This document shows, piece by piece, positions 51,843 to 64,000 of a DNA stretch of 64,000 nt. Both the position numbers and the translations under genes were made by a program. The DNA comes from Flaccisagitta enflata (lineage: Eukaryota > Chaetognatha > Sagittoidea > Aphragmophora): positions 38,564,001-38,628,000 of the forward strand of contig OZ231127.1 of NCBI GenBank assembly GCA_965153355.1, given 5' to 3'. Numbering within the stretch: the first letter of the stretch is position 1; each line of letters opens with the position of its first letter. The notes beneath the pieces were generated by a model that saw only the letters and a list, made by a program, of their open reading frames with translations, had not been told where the DNA came from and did not search any database.

Positions 51843-51924
<82 letters not shown>

Positions 51925-52007
51925 GAGGCGAGGGAGAGAGAGAGGGAGAGAGAGGGAGAGAGAGAGAGGAGGAGAGAGAGAGAGGAGAGGGAGGAGAGAG
52001 GAGAGAG

Positions 52008-52083
<76 letters not shown>

Positions 52084-52135
52084 CACACACACACACGCAC
52101 ACATGCACGCACACATGCACGCACACACTCAAAGA
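51843..52135 (+). repeat. (GA)n with GAGG variants, then (CA)n/(GACA)n
   Basis: GA to 51921, GGAGAGAGAG block to 52010, GA to 52068, GACA, then CA and CACACATGCACG units to 52130. Confidence 0.9.
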
Positions 52136-52258
52136 CAAAGGAAGACCAAGAAAGAGACGCAGAGAGACAGATTGAATGACAAATACAGGCAAGCAGTCAA
52201 CCAGACATCATGAGATGCACAAAGAAGAACATGCAATTTAAAAAAAAGAATCCCATTT

Positions 52259-52305
52259 ACGACTTTTTTCCAGCCGGCGAGAGCCGCCTTAATTGGTATA
52301 TATCT
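52259..52305 (-). mobile_element. Family D tip fragment
   Basis: CGACTTTTTTCCAGCCGGCG then AGAGCCGCCTTAATTGG is the inverted 5' tip including the subterminal box. Confidence 0.45.
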
Positions 52306-52484
52306 TATCATATATTATCTATTGTATACAATTTTTTATCTTTAATTTCGGGTTCTTGAACTTTGAAGTCAAAAAACTAAAATGAAGCCTTCGCAAGCCA
52401 GTGCAATGTTTTTAGCATTTTCTTAATTTTTTAAAGATTTTAAGCCTAACGTTCTCATAGACTTGGCTCTTAAAAGAAAAAAAA

Positions 52485-52486
<2 letters not shown>

Positions 52487-52557
<71 letters not shown>
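52487..52557 (+). repeat. (TG)n microsatellite
   Basis: About 71 bp. Confidence 0.9.
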
Positions 52558-52558
<1 letters not shown>

Positions 52559-52837
52559 CTATGTCTGTGGCAGTGTGTGCGTGCATTTGTGTGTGTGAGT
52601 GAAACTGTTTGTTTTTCCGTGGTCCGTGCGTGTGTCAATGCGTGTATTTTGATTTCGTTGATCTATCACGTGACCTGACACCTCGTGACTGGCTGCAGGT
52701 CACGTGTTCTGGGTCATATGACGTCATCGTCGTGTGCCAATTCTCGGATTTTTTAGTTGGAAGCGTCCTTTTGTGTATTTCTTTCTGTCTATCTATTTGC
52801 CTTCGTCTATCCAACTCTGTCTTTCTTTTCTGACGTT

Positions 52838-52839
<2 letters not shown>

Positions 52840-52931
<92 letters not shown>
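52840..52931 (+). repeat. (CT)n microsatellite
   Basis: About 91 bp. Confidence 0.9.
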
Positions 52932-52933
<2 letters not shown>

Positions 52934-53107
52934 CTCCTAATTTCCCGACTTTCACTTTTCTCCTCCAATTTCCCCGAATTTTCTGACCGCATTTCCCTCC
53001 AAAAATTTGGTTTATTTCTATGTTGATTACTTCGTCGAGCTTTATTTGTTAATGCTGGCAAATGAAAGTTTCGAAGCCCTTTATAATGCTCACCAATTTT
53101 TCTTCAC

Positions 53108-53590
53108 TTTTGGGCAGCGGCCCCGAAGGGGTCGATGACCTATGCTTTCACAAATATGGAGAATTTTCTCCGTCCGTCCGTCCGTCCGTCCGTCCATCCG
53201 TCCGTCCGTCCGTCCGTCCGTCCGTCCGTCCGTCCGTCCGTCCGTCCGTCCATCCGTCCTCCAGTCCGTCCGTCCGTCCGCCCGTCCGTCCGTCCGTCTG
53301 TCCCCCCCCCCCCCCGTCTCGAGGCCCAAATCCCATTCCCAAGACCCAAATCTTAGTCTCGTGGCCCAAATCCTAGCCTCAAGGCCCAAATCCTAGCCTG
53401 GAAGCCCAAATCCCTGCCTTGAGGCCCAAATCTCAGCCTTAAAGTCCAAACCCCAGCCAACAGGCCCAGATCCAGCCTTGAGGATAAGATTTGGGCCTCC
53501 AGGCTAGGTTTTGGGCCTGGAGGATAGGATTTGGGCCACGAAACTGGGATTTGGGTCTTGGGACTGGGAATTGGGCCTCAAGACTGTGTT
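53108..53590 (+). mobile_element. Family B element within duplication copy 1
   Basis: Tip TTTTGGGCAGCGGCCCC, CTATGCTTTCACAAATATGG, about 120 bp of CCGTCCGT repeats, a 13-C run, GAGGCCCAAATCCCA units in one direction, then GATTTGGGCCTCCAGG units in the opposite direction from about 53475. Confidence 0.7.
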
Positions 53591-53644
53591 TTATGATTCT
53601 TCTTCCATTGCCGGATTCGTAGGGTGATTACTGTTCAAAGAATA

Positions 53645-53987
53645 ACAGGGTGTGCAAAAAAATTCGCGAAGATGCCAAAGCATGAAGGATGTAACGCATG
53701 CTTTTACTTTGCCCAGTGCAATGAAATTTTTATCATAGTATATTGTTGCTGCAAGGTTACTTCGATATTCTTTAAACAAGAGTTCCAGTGCGTCTCTACA
53801 CCCTGCTTTGTCCATCCGTCCGTTGATCGGTCGATTCGTTGGTTGGTCACACTTGACTTTTTTTATGATTTTTATTTTGGAATCTCACTGCTCCTATCCA
53901 AATGGTCTAATGACCTCAATTATGGCCTCTGCCCACCCGCACGCGACTTGGGTAGCCGTGTATCCAGCCCTATTTTGCACACCCCGT
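53645..53987. mobile_element. MITE-like element with ACAGGGTGTGC ends, carrying a nested family H copy
   Basis: Left ACAGGGTGTGCAAAAAAATT at 53645, preceded by TA. Right end TTTTGCACACCCCGT at 53973-53987, but TA is not present after it. Family H at 53788-53974 occupies most of its right half. It has the same terminal sequence as the MITE at 21.7 kb. Confidence 0.5.
53788..53974 (-). mobile_element. Family H copy nested inside a MITE-like element (duplicate copy 1)
   Basis: Hairpin truncated to GTGCGTCTCTACACC. Core CCATCCGTCCGTTGATCGG, the CTCCTATCCAAATGGTC body, GCACGCGACT at 53939-53948 and tip GTATCCAGCCCTA. It sits between the inverted ends of the element at 53645-53987. Confidence 0.6.
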
Positions 53988-54116
53988 TTTACTATTTCAC
54001 TGGACTTGAAAGAATTCGCAGTCTCTTTCCAATGAAAAATGTGCAACTACATCATTTATCCCCCCACATCCTATTTCTACTTTTTCTCTCTTTCCTCATA
54101 TCATTGCGACCTACAA

Positions 54117-54132
54117 AGCTCTCTCTCTCTCA

Positions 54133-54227
<95 letters not shown>
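54117..54227 (+). repeat. (CT)n microsatellite
   Basis: About 110 bp, 120 bp after duplication copy 1. Confidence 0.9.
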
Positions 54228-54231
<4 letters not shown>

Positions 54232-54443
54232 GTTTCTTGCTTTTTTGCTCTTTCGGTTGACTGGTCATGCCGATATTCTATCTTCCTCATTCTTTTGTCA
54301 TGAACCCCTTAGGCGCAACTCAGCCACTGAGGGTTGCCTCAGACTTTCGCCTTCAATTTTTTTTTCCTGGGGTCAGAAATGAATTTCCAACTCAACTTCA
54401 GCCCGAAAATGTCTTCCTATTAATCCATCTTCTAGTTTTGTGC

Positions 54444-54807
<364 letters not shown>

Positions 54808-54937
54808 ATCTTTGTAAGTGTATGAATGTGTGAGTGTGTGTCTGTGTATCAGTGTCTGTGCGAGTGTTTCTTTTTTCGGTTTCACAAAATGGCCTTAAAG
54901 CTACACTTCCATAGCAAGTGCAAAAATAAGAATAAAC

Positions 54938-54999
54938 AACAACAACAACAACAACAACGACAACGACAACGACAACAAAAACAACAACAAAAACAACAA

Positions 55000-55089
<90 letters not shown>

Positions 55090-55111
55090 CCACAACAACA
55101 ACAAGACAGCA
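54938..55111 (+). repeat. (CAA)n microsatellite with CGA and AAA variants
   Basis: About 58 triplets. Confidence 0.9.
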
Positions 55112-55465
55112 AATATCAGACAGTAAAGTACCAGTGGTAAATGTACATTTTGTGTAGTATTTTATCCTTTTTCCATGAGCCCCTCTCCCTCCCTCCATGA
55201 CCTTCTGTATTATACAATTACGATTCCCCCCCCCCCCCACTTCCTCCTTCCCCTTCTGCCTCCGTTCTCCACCCGTTTCTTCCTAAAGCAAATGCCGCAA
55301 GAAAAAGAGGATAAGATATTTGCGATTCCGCGAATGGCAGTATATATGTCAGCTTACTGGCTTTCTGTAAATTAAGTTTCTCCTTCCCTCCAACTATGCC
55401 GCAACACAAATACATATAATACACACAAGGAATGTCAGAGAAGGGACAACGCGGAAGCAAAACGC

Positions 55466-55871
<406 letters not shown>

Positions 55872-56174
55872 GCCGGGGGTGGAGGCTGTCCCCATCCGCC
55901 GAAAAGTGCGTTTGCCTCGTGCAACATGAATGCCTCTGGTCACTAAGTTTTGGCGCATTCTCTCTCAGTTTTACAGTAATTTCGTCTGTATTGTCTTTGT
56001 TTCTGGCTATTTTCCTAATTCTTATTCTTGCATTTTTTTCTTCTTCATCTTTGTTTTAGTCGAACGTATCTATCTTGCCTGACAGTGTACTTTGATCTGT
56101 CCGTTGGTCAGTTTGTCTGTTTGAATTTCTGTCTGTTTCGAAGCCCTTTATAATGCTCACCAATTTTTCTTCAC

Positions 56175-56662
56175 TTTTGGGCAGCGGCCCCGAAGGGGTC
56201 GATGACCTATGCTTTCACAAATATGGAGAATTTTCTCCGTCCGTCCGTCCGTCCGTCCGTCCATCCGTCCTTCCGTCCTTCCGTCCGTCCATCCGTCCGT
56301 CCGTCCGTCCGTCCGTCCGTCCGTCCATCCGTCCTCCAGTCCGTCCGTCCGTCCGCCCGTCCGTCCGTCCGTCTGTCCCCCCCCCCCAGTCTCGAGGCCC
56401 AAATCCCATTCCCAAGACCCAAATCTTAGTCTCGTGGCCCAAATCCTAGCCTCAAGGCCCAAATCCTAGCCTGGAAGCCCAAATCCCTGCCTTAAGGCCC
56501 AAATCTCAGCCTTAAAGTCCAAATCCCAGCCAACAGGCCCAGATCCAGCCTTGAGGATTAGATTTGGGCCTCCAGGCTAGGTTTTGGGCCTTGAGGCTAG
56601 GATTTGGGCCACGAAACTGGGATTTGGGTCTTGGGACTGGGAATTGGGCCTCAAGACTGTGT
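56175..56662 (+). mobile_element. Family B element within duplication copy 2
   Basis: Same structure as the copy at 53108, with two CCTT interruptions in the CCGT array and a shorter C run. Confidence 0.7.
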
Positions 56663-56717
56663 TTTATGATTCTTCTTCCATTGCCGGATTCGTAGGGTGA
56701 TTACTGTTCAAAGAATA

Positions 56718-57060
56718 ACAGGGTGTGCAAAAAAATTCGCGCAGATGCCAAAGCATGAAGGATGTAACGCATGCTTTTACTTTGCCCAGTGCAATGAAAT
56801 TTTTATCATAGTATATTGTTGCTGCAAGGTTACTTCGATATTCTTTAAACAAGAGTTCCAGTGCGTCTCTACACCCTGCTTTGTCCATCCGTCCGTTGAT
56901 CGGTCGATTCGTTGGTTGGTCACACTTGACTTTTTTTATGATTTTTATTTTGGAATCTCACTGCTCCTATCCAAATGGTCTAATGACCTCAATTATGGCC
57001 TCTGCCCACCCGCACGCGACTTGGGTAGCCGTGTATCCAGCCCTATTTTGCACACCCCGT
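56718..57060. mobile_element. MITE-like element, duplicate copy 2
   Basis: Same structure as 53645-53987, with one internal change (GCGCAGATG against GCGAAGATG). Confidence 0.5.
56861..57047 (-). mobile_element. Family H copy, duplicate copy 2
   Basis: Near-identical counterpart of the copy at 53788, 3073 bp downstream, with the same hairpin truncation. It was therefore copied with the surrounding DNA rather than inserted independently. Confidence 0.6.
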
Positions 57061-57084
57061 TTTACTATTTCACGGGACAGTCCG

Positions 57085-57219
<135 letters not shown>

Positions 57220-57565
57220 CATGATAAGCGTGTTATCCCTACTGGCAAAGCCGACATTGTTGATGAGTGGCCAAGAGGGGATGCCAACTCGGACGATTAA
57301 GCAATGAGCATGTTGGCTGATGTTGCCACGCTTCAAGCTTCCTCACGGCACCAAACAAATAGACCGCGACTAAGTTATTGGAGGTACGCAACAGCAATAA
57401 AAACTGGTTGTCGGTTTGCAATTTGCGACGGTACAGCGCAACTTCTATGAACAACAAGTATTAGGGCGTGAGACTTAATCGTGGTTGCTCGCTCGTCAGA
57501 TGCAGTTGACTAAAATACATGTTTTTTCTTAATGATTTTTTTATCTTTGTTTATCTGATAACTGA

Positions 57566-58262
57566 TCAGGAAAAAAGTCGAAGTCAGTCTTCGACTTTTT
57601 GACATATTCCAGAGAAATATGGTTTTCATATTCTTATGCAAAAGTTGGGGCTCTCTATTGACCAATTAGGGCCTCTGATGAAATTAATAGGGTAAGTAAA
57701 TTTGATAATCATCTTTCATTTGGCGCCAAGCAGAATGCTCTTTGACATATATTTTTCAAGTTATAATTTTTCAAAGATTAGTTTTCAAAAAATTCAAATT
57801 GATTTTTTTTTCAATCTTTATGAATTTAAGAAGGATCAATAAAGGAGTGTATTCATGTTTAGTTGAGCTTGCAACTACAAGGAAATATGTTTATGAGAAT
57901 AGCTGTTCATCTATGAGAGTGATTTTGAGTTTCCTATCTCATTTAGCTCATTTAGTTCATTTTTTTTTCTGATTTCAAATGAGATAAATGATTAAATATT
58001 TTGATACATGTTTAAACAAGCAAATACAAGAAAGCATGTCAATGAGCATGGTTGGTCATCTGTGTAAGTGATTTTGAGTATCTCAGCTCATCTAGCTCAT
58101 TTGGCTCAGTCCTATTTTTCTCTGATTTTCCATGCAATCAATATATACAATTGCTCCTGATTTGATCTAACAAATAAAAAAAAAATTGCAGACAAAAGCT
58201 CGGTTGAGAGTGGCAAATGCTAACGACTATTTTCCTGACGGCTACAGCCGCCATTACTGGTA
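57566..58262 (-). mobile_element. Family D element, complete, inverted
   Basis: Reverse orientation: GGAAAAAAGTCG at 57569-57580 beginning the hairpin (arms 57572-57583 and 57589-57600), TTGGCGCCAAGCAGAATGCT at 57719, AGCTCATTTAGCTCATTTAG, CGACTATTTTCC at 58224-58235, and tip AGCCGCCATTACTGGTAA. Confidence 0.7.
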
Positions 58263-59055
58263 AGGAGGGGTCGTTGGAGGAGAAACAGAAGAAAGGAGAG
58301 AGACATCAAGACACAGGCTGAAGAGGGGAAGAAGGAAGTTATCCTCCGCTAACCAGGCGCAAGAATGAGTTTTTGCATCCATAACCAAATTCTTAACGTC
58401 GTGCTCAACGGTGCGATGTGAACTCGTGACGTCCTTCCATCGGCCCGTTTCAAAGTAAATTTGCAAGCAGTTTTTCCCCCTGGTCTACTGACTCCCAACT
58501 TGACCTTATAGGCCCCACTTGTAAAAGAAATAGTATAATCCCTTTATTACCAAGCAAACCTTAAAAATGCTGATCGACTCACAACTGGTTCGACTTTGAT
58601 ATAGCATGAAACTGAAATACATGTAAAACAATGACCCGCAAAATAAATATACCAACTGCAGTGCATGCTTCGTTTAAAAACTAAGAAGTAGAAACCAGCT
58701 GCAAACTACATCCAGCGCACGCGGTACACGCAAGAACCTCGACAGAGCTTCTTCGTGTGGTATTCGTCGTCCGCCTCCAGGCTTCCCCCTCGGGTCAATA
58801 ACTCTCTTCCTTCCTCCAGGCATCGTTTTATCCTCTGGGCATGCATTCTCGTGGCACGCGCACATGTGCGTGTGTTTCGTCGTTATCCTCGTCGTCATCG
58901 TCGTGGTTGTCGTCATCGTTATCGTTTTTGTCGTCGTCGACCCTGGTGCATTCACCTGGAACGGAGAGACCGGCATTCGTTTTAACCTCGTCCTTTTTTT
59001 GTCCTTTTTTAACGAGAATTTGAAAGAATATGAACAAAAGAATGAGAGTCAGAGT

Positions 59056-59056
59056 C

Positions 59057-59111
<55 letters not shown>

Positions 59112-59232
59112 CACAGACATAAGAACTAAAAGATCATACGGTTACACAACGTAGGTGATTTCATCCTCAATGGGATGCAGTGGCAAATGTACTCGTAAGA
59201 CACACATACACACACTCACACTCACACTCACA

Positions 59233-59302
<70 letters not shown>
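59056..59302. repeat. (GA)n at 59056-59109 and (CA)n at 59211-59302
   Basis: The CA array is preceded by CACACT units. Confidence 0.9.
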
Positions 59303-59304
<2 letters not shown>

Positions 59305-59470
59305 TGACGTAAAACAGTAAAACATACGATGAACATTTTCCTCTTAATGACGAATTTCTTCAACATAGCCGAGAGAAATATGGTACTCAGTACTCACTGT
59401 ACATAACCAGAATTCAGTGTGATCAACGAAATCACGAGGAATGTTCGGGGCGAGGACAAAACAGAGAAAA

Positions 59471-59611
59471 AAACAAGGCCAAGTAGGCTCATAAGGTCCG
59501 CCGCGTTGATCGTCGAACGAATGCGTTACCGACCAACAGACCAAACGACCAACTAACCGACCGACTGACGGACACAGACAGTTAAAGAGGTGCTTTGGCG
59601 CACCAAAAAAC
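59471..59611 (+). mobile_element. Family H-like element, GGTGC hairpin variant
   Basis: AACAAGGCC tip, diverged body, ACCAACCG-type core, GTTAAAGA, then GGTGC-TTTGGC-GCACC at 59589-59604 and an A run. It is related to the variant at 28.9 kb. Confidence 0.5.
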
Positions 59612-60179
59612 ACACGCAAAATGCAAATGTCGATGATCAAATGCACGCATGTACATGCAAGCATCATGCTCTCGTGCGGCATCCCATTTGGAAGAGTACA
59701 AGAGACAGAATTCCGCGAATACTTGTGCGATTATCAATTGCGCCAATTGGTTCTCTTTATTCTTTTCCTTCTCTTTTTTTTCCTTTTTCTTCTCTTATTA
59801 CTACTCGTCTCTTTCAACCTCCTCCTGGCAAAATTGCCTTGTTTTTGCCCGGAGCCAATTTGATATGAAAGAGAGATTCAAGATCCAATTGAATTTTCGG
59901 GGAAGAAGACTGATGAAAGTCGAGATGAAACTTGGTCCAAACTCTCGAAAGAGGACGACGACAACAATGACGAGGACAACCTTTTTGACTAGGACAACCC
60001 TTCCTTGACGAGGACAACTCCTACTTCGAGATGCCTTCGATGCCAATATCCATAGGATTACACCATTAACAATTCAAAGTGGTGCATTTGATTTTGATTT
60101 GCTTTCATGTTGTGGAGGATTATGTGGGTGTCCTTTTTCCGAATTCGTTCATTTAGACGGATTTTTATTAATGGGCGTG

Positions 60180-61060
60180 TATGCTTCATGTAAATGGGCA
60201 CTATGGCGTATCATTGTGTGCATTTTGAAACAATGTACACATACTCTTTTGAGACGGCTTTCGAAGGAAACATTAAGTGCGTCAACGCAGTTTTTGCATC
60301 ATTATCAGGACAATATGCTTTTAAGATGTAAAAGATGAATTGTCTCCAAAGACAATTGGTGTATACATTTTCATCATATTTTGACCTTAAAAGTAATTTC
60401 AACAATGCAATTCACATGAAAACAGAAAAGAAAATCAAGATTTCAATGAAATCATGCTTACACATTTCATGTCTCATTTTTCTTTTTTATTTCATTTTTG
60501 TTTTATTATTGTTTTGGTTGAAATTCTAAGATTCAAATGCAGAGTAAGGCATTTGATAGAGTTGTGTCCGGTGGTTTCCATGGCATTCTACTCCTTGATT
60601 TCTTCTGTAAACAAAGTTCACCCATGAGTTATTAAGAAAACTATGAATAGAAAAGTCCGCTGAAAAATAGAAAGAAAAAGAGCGCGAAAAAAGCTTACCG
60701 TAAGAACCGTCAAAAATAATTTCCATCTATTCTTCTATCTGAAAATTAAAAAAACGCTTGACCAAAACATTTCTGTAAGTATAGGGTAATACCCCAAAAC
60801 TAAGCTCTTGCAGTGAAGTGATTTCCTGCTCATGCTTTGGTATTTTCAAAAAAACATATTTCTCTCCGTAATCGATTTAGGATGAGAACTGTGTTCATCA
60901 TTTTTTTTTCATTTCCTTTGCATTATTATAATTTCAATAGCCCTCTCCCCACCCCCGTGATCAAAAATGAAATTTTCAGCAATTTGCAGTAAATCTTCTT
61001 TGTTAATTTTAGCAGTGTTCGGTTCTTTTTTGTAATTGAATGCAAATTTTGAAATGAAAT
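60180..61060 (+). repeat. Family F unit 1
   Basis: GAGACGGCTTTCGAAGGAAAC at 60251, TTTTTGCATCATTATCAGGA, GCAATTCACATGAAAACAG, then TTTCTCTCCGTAATCGATTT and CAATTTGCAGTAAATC. It aligns with unit 2 at an offset of about 930 bp. A short open stretch reads KETLSASTQFLHHYQDN. Confidence 0.55.
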
Positions 61061-61089
61061 ATTTCTATAATATGTTTTGTTAAAGCATT

Positions 61090-61735
61090 CAATTCTATTC
61101 ATTTTCAATTTTTATATTTTGACACCCGTTGATACACCAAATGAAGCCTTGAGAGGCACGCTGACTCAAGTAAATCGCATAAGACGGCAAATTCTTGAAG
61201 GAAAATTAAGCGTTTCACCATACTTTTTGCATAAGTATCAAGACAATAGTAGTACTCAACCACTTTTAGGGGACAAATCATATCTAAACAGACTTTGTTT
61301 ATACATTTTTTTCATATTCGGACTTCAAAACTAATTTTAACTTTGCAATTCACATGAAATTAGACAAGAAAATCAAGGTTTTCAGTACAATCTTGATAAC
61401 AATTTCTTATCCTTGCATGCGGTTGAAATTATATTACTCTCTAATAAAGGGAAATTTTGCATTTTCAAAAACATAGTTCTCTCTGTAAATGATTTTAAAA
61501 GAGAACTATGTTTTTCATTTTTTCATTTTTTCATTTTCTATGCAAATTTATAATTTCAACGGGCCATTGGTCACTAACCAAAACTGAAATTCTTAAAAAT
61601 TTGCAGTAGATTTTTTTCATCATTTTTATTTTTATTAGGTTCTTTTTTGTTGTTAAGTGAAAATCATGCAAAAATATATCTATCCTGACTCATTTTAATG
61701 ATTATTTTGATATAATTATTCAGTTCAACACATTT
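61090..61735 (+). repeat. Family F unit 2
   Basis: GACACCCGTTGATACACCAA, AAGACGGCAAATTCTTGAAG at 61181, CACCATACTTTTTGCATAAG, GCAATTCACATGAAATTAG, ATAGTTCTCTCTGTAAATG with its inverse 14 bp later, and TTTGCAGTAGATTT. The open stretch reads EGKLSVSPYFLHKYQDN, similar to unit 1. Confidence 0.55.
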
Positions 61736-61737
61736 CT

Positions 61738-61820
61738 ATTTTTCAATTTCGGCTTTTGATGAAACACAAATGTTGCCTTCGGAAGACCACTGTCATAAGT
61801 GACACTTGCATCATTTCAAC
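61738..61820 (+). repeat. Family F unit 3, start only
   Basis: TTTTGATGAAACACAAATG and GCCTTCGGAAGACCACTG parallel the first 80 bp of unit 2, then similarity ends. Confidence 0.35.
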
Positions 61821-63976
61821 CGCCCCTTACCCCATACTCCCCTTTCTCTTCTCCTAAATGATACATAAGTCAGTTACGTCCATTTAAAATCATATTGAAC
61901 CATCAGCCATTTTTTGAGCCATATGAAGATAAGGAAGTAGGTGATTGACCTAAACAGGCATAAAAGAATATTCAGTGAAGAGATTTAGAAAGCTGCCGTG
62001 ACACTGATGGATTTAATTTTCAAAACCGAGCAACATATCGCGTACTCGCGTACACATTTCATGACATGTATTATTGTTCCCACAACACTAATTGATAAGC
62101 CATTTATTTTCATTCTGAATAAGCATAGATAATACAACTGAGGATATGAGTGATACTAATGATAACAGCTAGTTTTACAACAAAGTCATTACATTACATC
62201 ATCAACACTTTGTTATGATACTGATATCTCACCCACCGTGCAGCTTTGGTATTAATAACAATATCAATAATACACAACAAGAACATAAAAAGGGACCATG
62301 TGTACATAAAAGTGACGTGAAACTAAAATGACAAATGATGTTAGCCATTTCTCTCCGTTTCTGTCTCGAAATGCCGGGCGGCAGGTCGGCGAGACGAAGA
62401 AGAAAACAGCTGTAAAAAGTTGACGTGGAACTTGGCTTCCCCGTGGCTGCGATACGCAAGAACAACAACCCGTTCACGTTCCGGCCACATTCTATTCATT
62501 AAAAACTAACTTCTGTGTCGTTTTACATAACAGTATAAAAATGTCCTGTTTCATCTCCTTTGTTTTTGCTTTTAGGCGATTGCAAATACTTCTTTATGAC
62601 GCTACGTCTCTCTGTTCATTCGTGTAGTCCATCAGTTTGTCATTTTATTCATTGTTCTAAGATGATTCAGTGTGTACACCTGAGCATAAATAATCTTTAT
62701 AGGCCGTCTGAAGAGCATATAGACAAAAAGTTTGAAAGTAATGTAAAAAAATGCTTTCAACAAATCAAGTCGGCATGACGGCAATTGAAAAACGTGTGCG
62801 AATGACTGATGTTAGTGAACAAGTGGTAATTGAGACCAGCGCTGAAACCAAGCATTTGAACGGAACCACATTCGGTTTTGAAGAAAAAAAGCAGCACCAA
62901 AACAAAATAAAAAAAAAGTAACAGACAAAGCAAAAAATATTCAAACAGTTTTCTGCTCTCAGTGGCGGGTATACTTTGAGCCCGCCCTCCTCTTAACTAG
63001 TAGATCCGCATGTTTACAATTATCGCTTGAAAAAAAGACAATCATGGGTGATAGAAGGAGAAAAAAGAAGATCCGAATTAAAATCCCATGAAAAAGATGA
63101 ATGCCTTTAATTAATTCGATTTTTCAATTATGAATAAAGTAACCCATTGCAGATGACAAAGTCAAGGACAGATTAAGGAGGCTCCACGCAGTGGCTATTG
63201 GTAAATCAAGTTATCTTTATTCATTGAATTGCAATTGCATCGGTAATGATAAATAAGGTTGTCCAAAGCGACCAACAAAACGGCAGAACTAGAATTGTTG
63301 TGGAATCGCGAATAATTGGGAAGAAAAAGAATCGATAACAATAGAAATAGATGATTTTTATGCAGTTGGTATAAAAGACGGAAACGACAACATCACAAAC
63401 ATTGATCAAGCCTACGTATCTTTTCAGACAAAATTTTTTGCGTGCGAAGGAACCTCCTTTATGAGACAACTATTAGTCCAAAATGGAAGTTTTATGAGCA
63501 TTGATATATCAAAGCTCACGTTTGTATGAAAAAAAATGTGTCAGGTCGACATAGGTACAAAGTAGATTGTCGTCGACAATTTGTCGAACTACTTCACTAC
63601 GAATATCCACAAACAGATTTGTTTTAAATGGAGCTGTGAAGGTAAACTGTGTCAGCTGTGAGGGACATTTGGATTATGCCCTACGGTTCAGCACACTCAT
63701 CTGGTACTCTTTCTTGCCATTGGCACTTGTAGCAAACAGCTGAAAATGATTGATTTTTGCTATGGGTGGGATTGTTATTTTGAATAATCTCATGATAATC
63801 CTAAGATGGTCGAAGTTGTACTAAGGATAGTATAGATTGATTCGGATTAAACACCATTGAGAGCTCCAAAGGCTCTCATCTTTAAGGGAAAGGGGTTGAG
63901 TAGTAATGTTGTCCAACTTTCATATAAAATCTAACAGAGTCTTAGGTCACAAACTCGTCCAAGCCCGATATTCTAA
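61821..63976. other. Unassigned AT-rich sequence
   Basis: No tandem arrays. An 82-codon minus-strand frame at 62229-62477 has no recognised motif. TATAAAA at 63370 has no associated gene. Confidence 0.4.
62383..62428 (+). mobile_element. Possible family D tip fragment
   Basis: GGCGGCAGGTCGGCGAGACG and GAAGAAAACAGCTGTAAA resemble the tip at 24884. The match is short and could be coincidental. Confidence 0.25.
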
Positions 63977-64000
63977 CAGGTCGCCCAAGGTCAATATGTG
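63977..64000 (-). mobile_element. Family B right tail, cut by window end
   Basis: CAGGTCGCCCAAGGTCAATA then TGTG matches the inverted right tail of family B. The rest of the element should lie just beyond the window. Confidence 0.5.

Larger units (their letters stand above)
53068..54000 (+). repeat. Segmental duplication, copy 1 (933 bp)
   Basis: Runs from GTTTCGAAGCCC to TTTACTATTTCAC and is almost identical to 56135-57073. Differences are a few substitutions and length changes in the CCGTCCGT and poly-C tracts. It contains a complete family B element, a MITE-like element and a nested family H copy. Confidence 0.85.
56135..57073 (+). repeat. Segmental duplication, copy 2 (939 bp)
   Basis: Second copy, same orientation, 2.1 kb downstream of the end of the first. 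Both breakpoints are sharp: flanking bases differ completely outside GTTTCGAAGCCC and TTTCAC. Confidence 0.85.
58263..60179. other. Unassigned sequence
   Basis: Includes GA and CA arrays, the GTC/ATC patch and a family H variant. The frame at 58674-58976 (minus) is partly from the trinucleotide tract and is not supported. Confidence 0.3.

Noticed and set aside
53090-53389. Arg-Thr-Asp-Gly and Pro-Ser-Val-Arg repeat proteins here and at 56.2 kb
   Set aside because: Shadows of the CCGTCCGT array inside family B elements.
53624-54382. 252-codon frame with Cys-rich N-terminus (copy at 56697)
   Set aside because: It spans a MITE-like element, a nested family H copy and a CT array. Its duplicate exists only because the DNA was duplicated.
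63370-63376. TATAAAA as a promoter
   Set aside because: No gene, initiator or open frame of interest follows on the plus strand before the window ends.

Overview
This is a eukaryotic, gene-poor, repeat-dominated genomic window. The only firmly recognisable protein signature is a single EGF domain of the Spitz/Keren type (the arthropod EGF-receptor ligand group), encoded at about 38.9-39.0 kb. The host is therefore most likely an arthropod. The extreme density of simple-sequence DNA would fit a crustacean, but the sequence alone does not settle the species. There are no bacterial features, no rRNA and no CRISPR. Nearly all other open frames are translations of (CT)n, (GT)n, (CAA)n, (ATC)n or (GAAA)n runs.

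Layout. 0-37 kb: microsatellites and interspersed short elements, an inverted-repeat element of about 1.45 kb (17.8-19.3 kb), a TA-flanked Tc1/mariner-like MITE (21.7-22.3 kb) and an 0.8 kb almost pure purine tract (30.7-31.5 kb). 37.8-42.5 kb: the gene island, richer in GC and in C-ending codons. It holds a 200-codon open frame, the 327-codon EGF-ligand frame with a signal peptide, and a 732-codon low-complexity frame, all on the plus strand. 43-64 kb: repeats again, including a 0.93 kb segmental duplication (53.07-54.00 and 56.13-57.07 kb) and a tandemly duplicated unit of unknown nature (60.2-61.8 kb).

Four interspersed families recur, named here for convenience. Family H is about 160-230 bp: an AACAAGGCCGGATACACGGC-type 5' tip, a subterminal AGTCGCG box, a variable GGAC/GACC tetranucleotide core, and a 3' hairpin whose arms repeat the box, followed by a short A run. 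About twenty whole or partial copies are present. Family D is about 0.7-0.85 kb and has the same plan with a different box (GGAAAAAAGTCG). This plan resembles non-autonomous Helentron-associated elements such as Drosophila DINE-1, which is an inference from structure only. Family B is about 0.4-0.65 kb, tipped by TTTTGGGCAGCGGCCCC; its arms are short CCGTCCGT runs and roughly 20-bp tandem units, in several copies arranged head to head like Drosophila Foldback elements. Family F is the unit duplicated at 60-62 kb and also present, inverted, at 26 kb.

The only gene function that can be argued is extracellular EGF-receptor signalling. The transmembrane segment, the other exons, and the status of the two flanking long frames cannot be resolved without transcript data.
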